A stretch of 26,024 nt of DNA from Sphacelaria rigidula (lineage: Eukaryota > Phaeophyceae > Sphacelariales), in NCBI GenBank assembly GCA_964200075.2, contig CAXNAA020000152.1, positions 1 through 26,024 of the forward strand. The letters are read 5' to 3'. Below the pieces are notes generated by a model, which saw only the letters and a program-made list of their open reading frames with translations, had not been told where the DNA came from and ran no database searches. Of the stretch, positions 25,806 to 26,024 are shown in pieces (position 1 is the stretch's first letter; each line of letters opens with the position of its first letter). The position numbers were made by a program, and so were the translations under genes.

Positions 25806-26024
25806 CATTCCGAGTACATTCGCGTAACTTGTGTAGAATTTTGCCTTCTTGGACTATACATGTTCTGCGCCTTTTCAGATACAAAATGGCGCGCATCTAT
25901 ACCAATCTTAGCCGTTGTCGTAAAATTGTATTTCAACACCGGGCTGTTGTCATGAGCAATACTACGGTAGGGATGCATTTTTTTCGCGAAATTATGTCTA
26001 GTTCAGGGGCTCCTAACGATTCTA

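Noticed and set aside
25576-25978. Poly-Gly/Lys and poly-Pro/Phe frames near the right end
   Set aside because: Produced entirely by the poly-C and poly-T tracts.

Overview
This is a stretch of repeat-rich eukaryotic nuclear DNA, close to balanced in base composition, with one 10-base assembly gap (14170-14179). Tandem ORFs, operons, ribosome binding sites and CRISPR arrays are all absent. What is present instead is typical of a nuclear genome: tRNA-derived SINE-like copies, miniature inverted-repeat elements with target-site duplications, minisatellites, microsatellites and a short degenerate CCCTAA-type telomere-like tract. I see no phylogenetic marker and do not name a taxon. No intact gene of a known family was recognised. 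A few ORFs with genuine ATG starts are longer or more protein-like than their surroundings and are listed at low confidence.

Layout. 1-2400: a SINE-like copy cut by the window edge, then two candidate minus-strand ORFs. 2400-4560: two arrays of a 42-bp minisatellite (open on the minus strand as 14-residue repeats) on either side of a roughly 270-bp direct duplication. 4560-8200: single-copy-looking DNA with two decayed protein-like tracts and two copies of a roughly 230-bp TTAA-flanked miniature element. 8200-9350: the telomere-like tract and a roughly 290-bp direct repeat. 9500-13860: a nested series of 76-108 bp palindromic elements. 13878-15296: a 1419-bp insertion with 26-bp terminal inverted repeats and a TA target duplication; it contains a SINE-like copy, the gap and two foldback units. 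15300-17290: dispersed repeat blocks and a CACGT-rich hairpin. 17470-18583: a decayed membrane-plus-coiled-coil gene on the minus strand. 19149-19491: a 141-bp tandem repeat. 19640-24080: a second, shorter version of the 11300-17290 segment. 24080-26024: weak repeats and long poly-C/poly-T tracts.

Two observations organise most of the window. First, many small palindromic elements share 5'-CCCTTTGACCGC termini, have two fixed lengths (98 and about 108 bp) and are bounded by TTAA or close variants. They often share one TTAA between neighbours, which looks like repeated insertion of a piggyBac-type (TTAA-targeting) miniature element into the ends of earlier copies. Second, blocks in 11300-17290 recur in the same order and orientation in 19640-24080, so the window holds an old segmental duplication or two copies of a composite element. 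Comparing the two copies gives natural filled and empty sites that define several later insertions. All alignments were done by eye; boundaries are good to a few bases where a coordinate is stated with its motif and to about 10-20 bases elsewhere.
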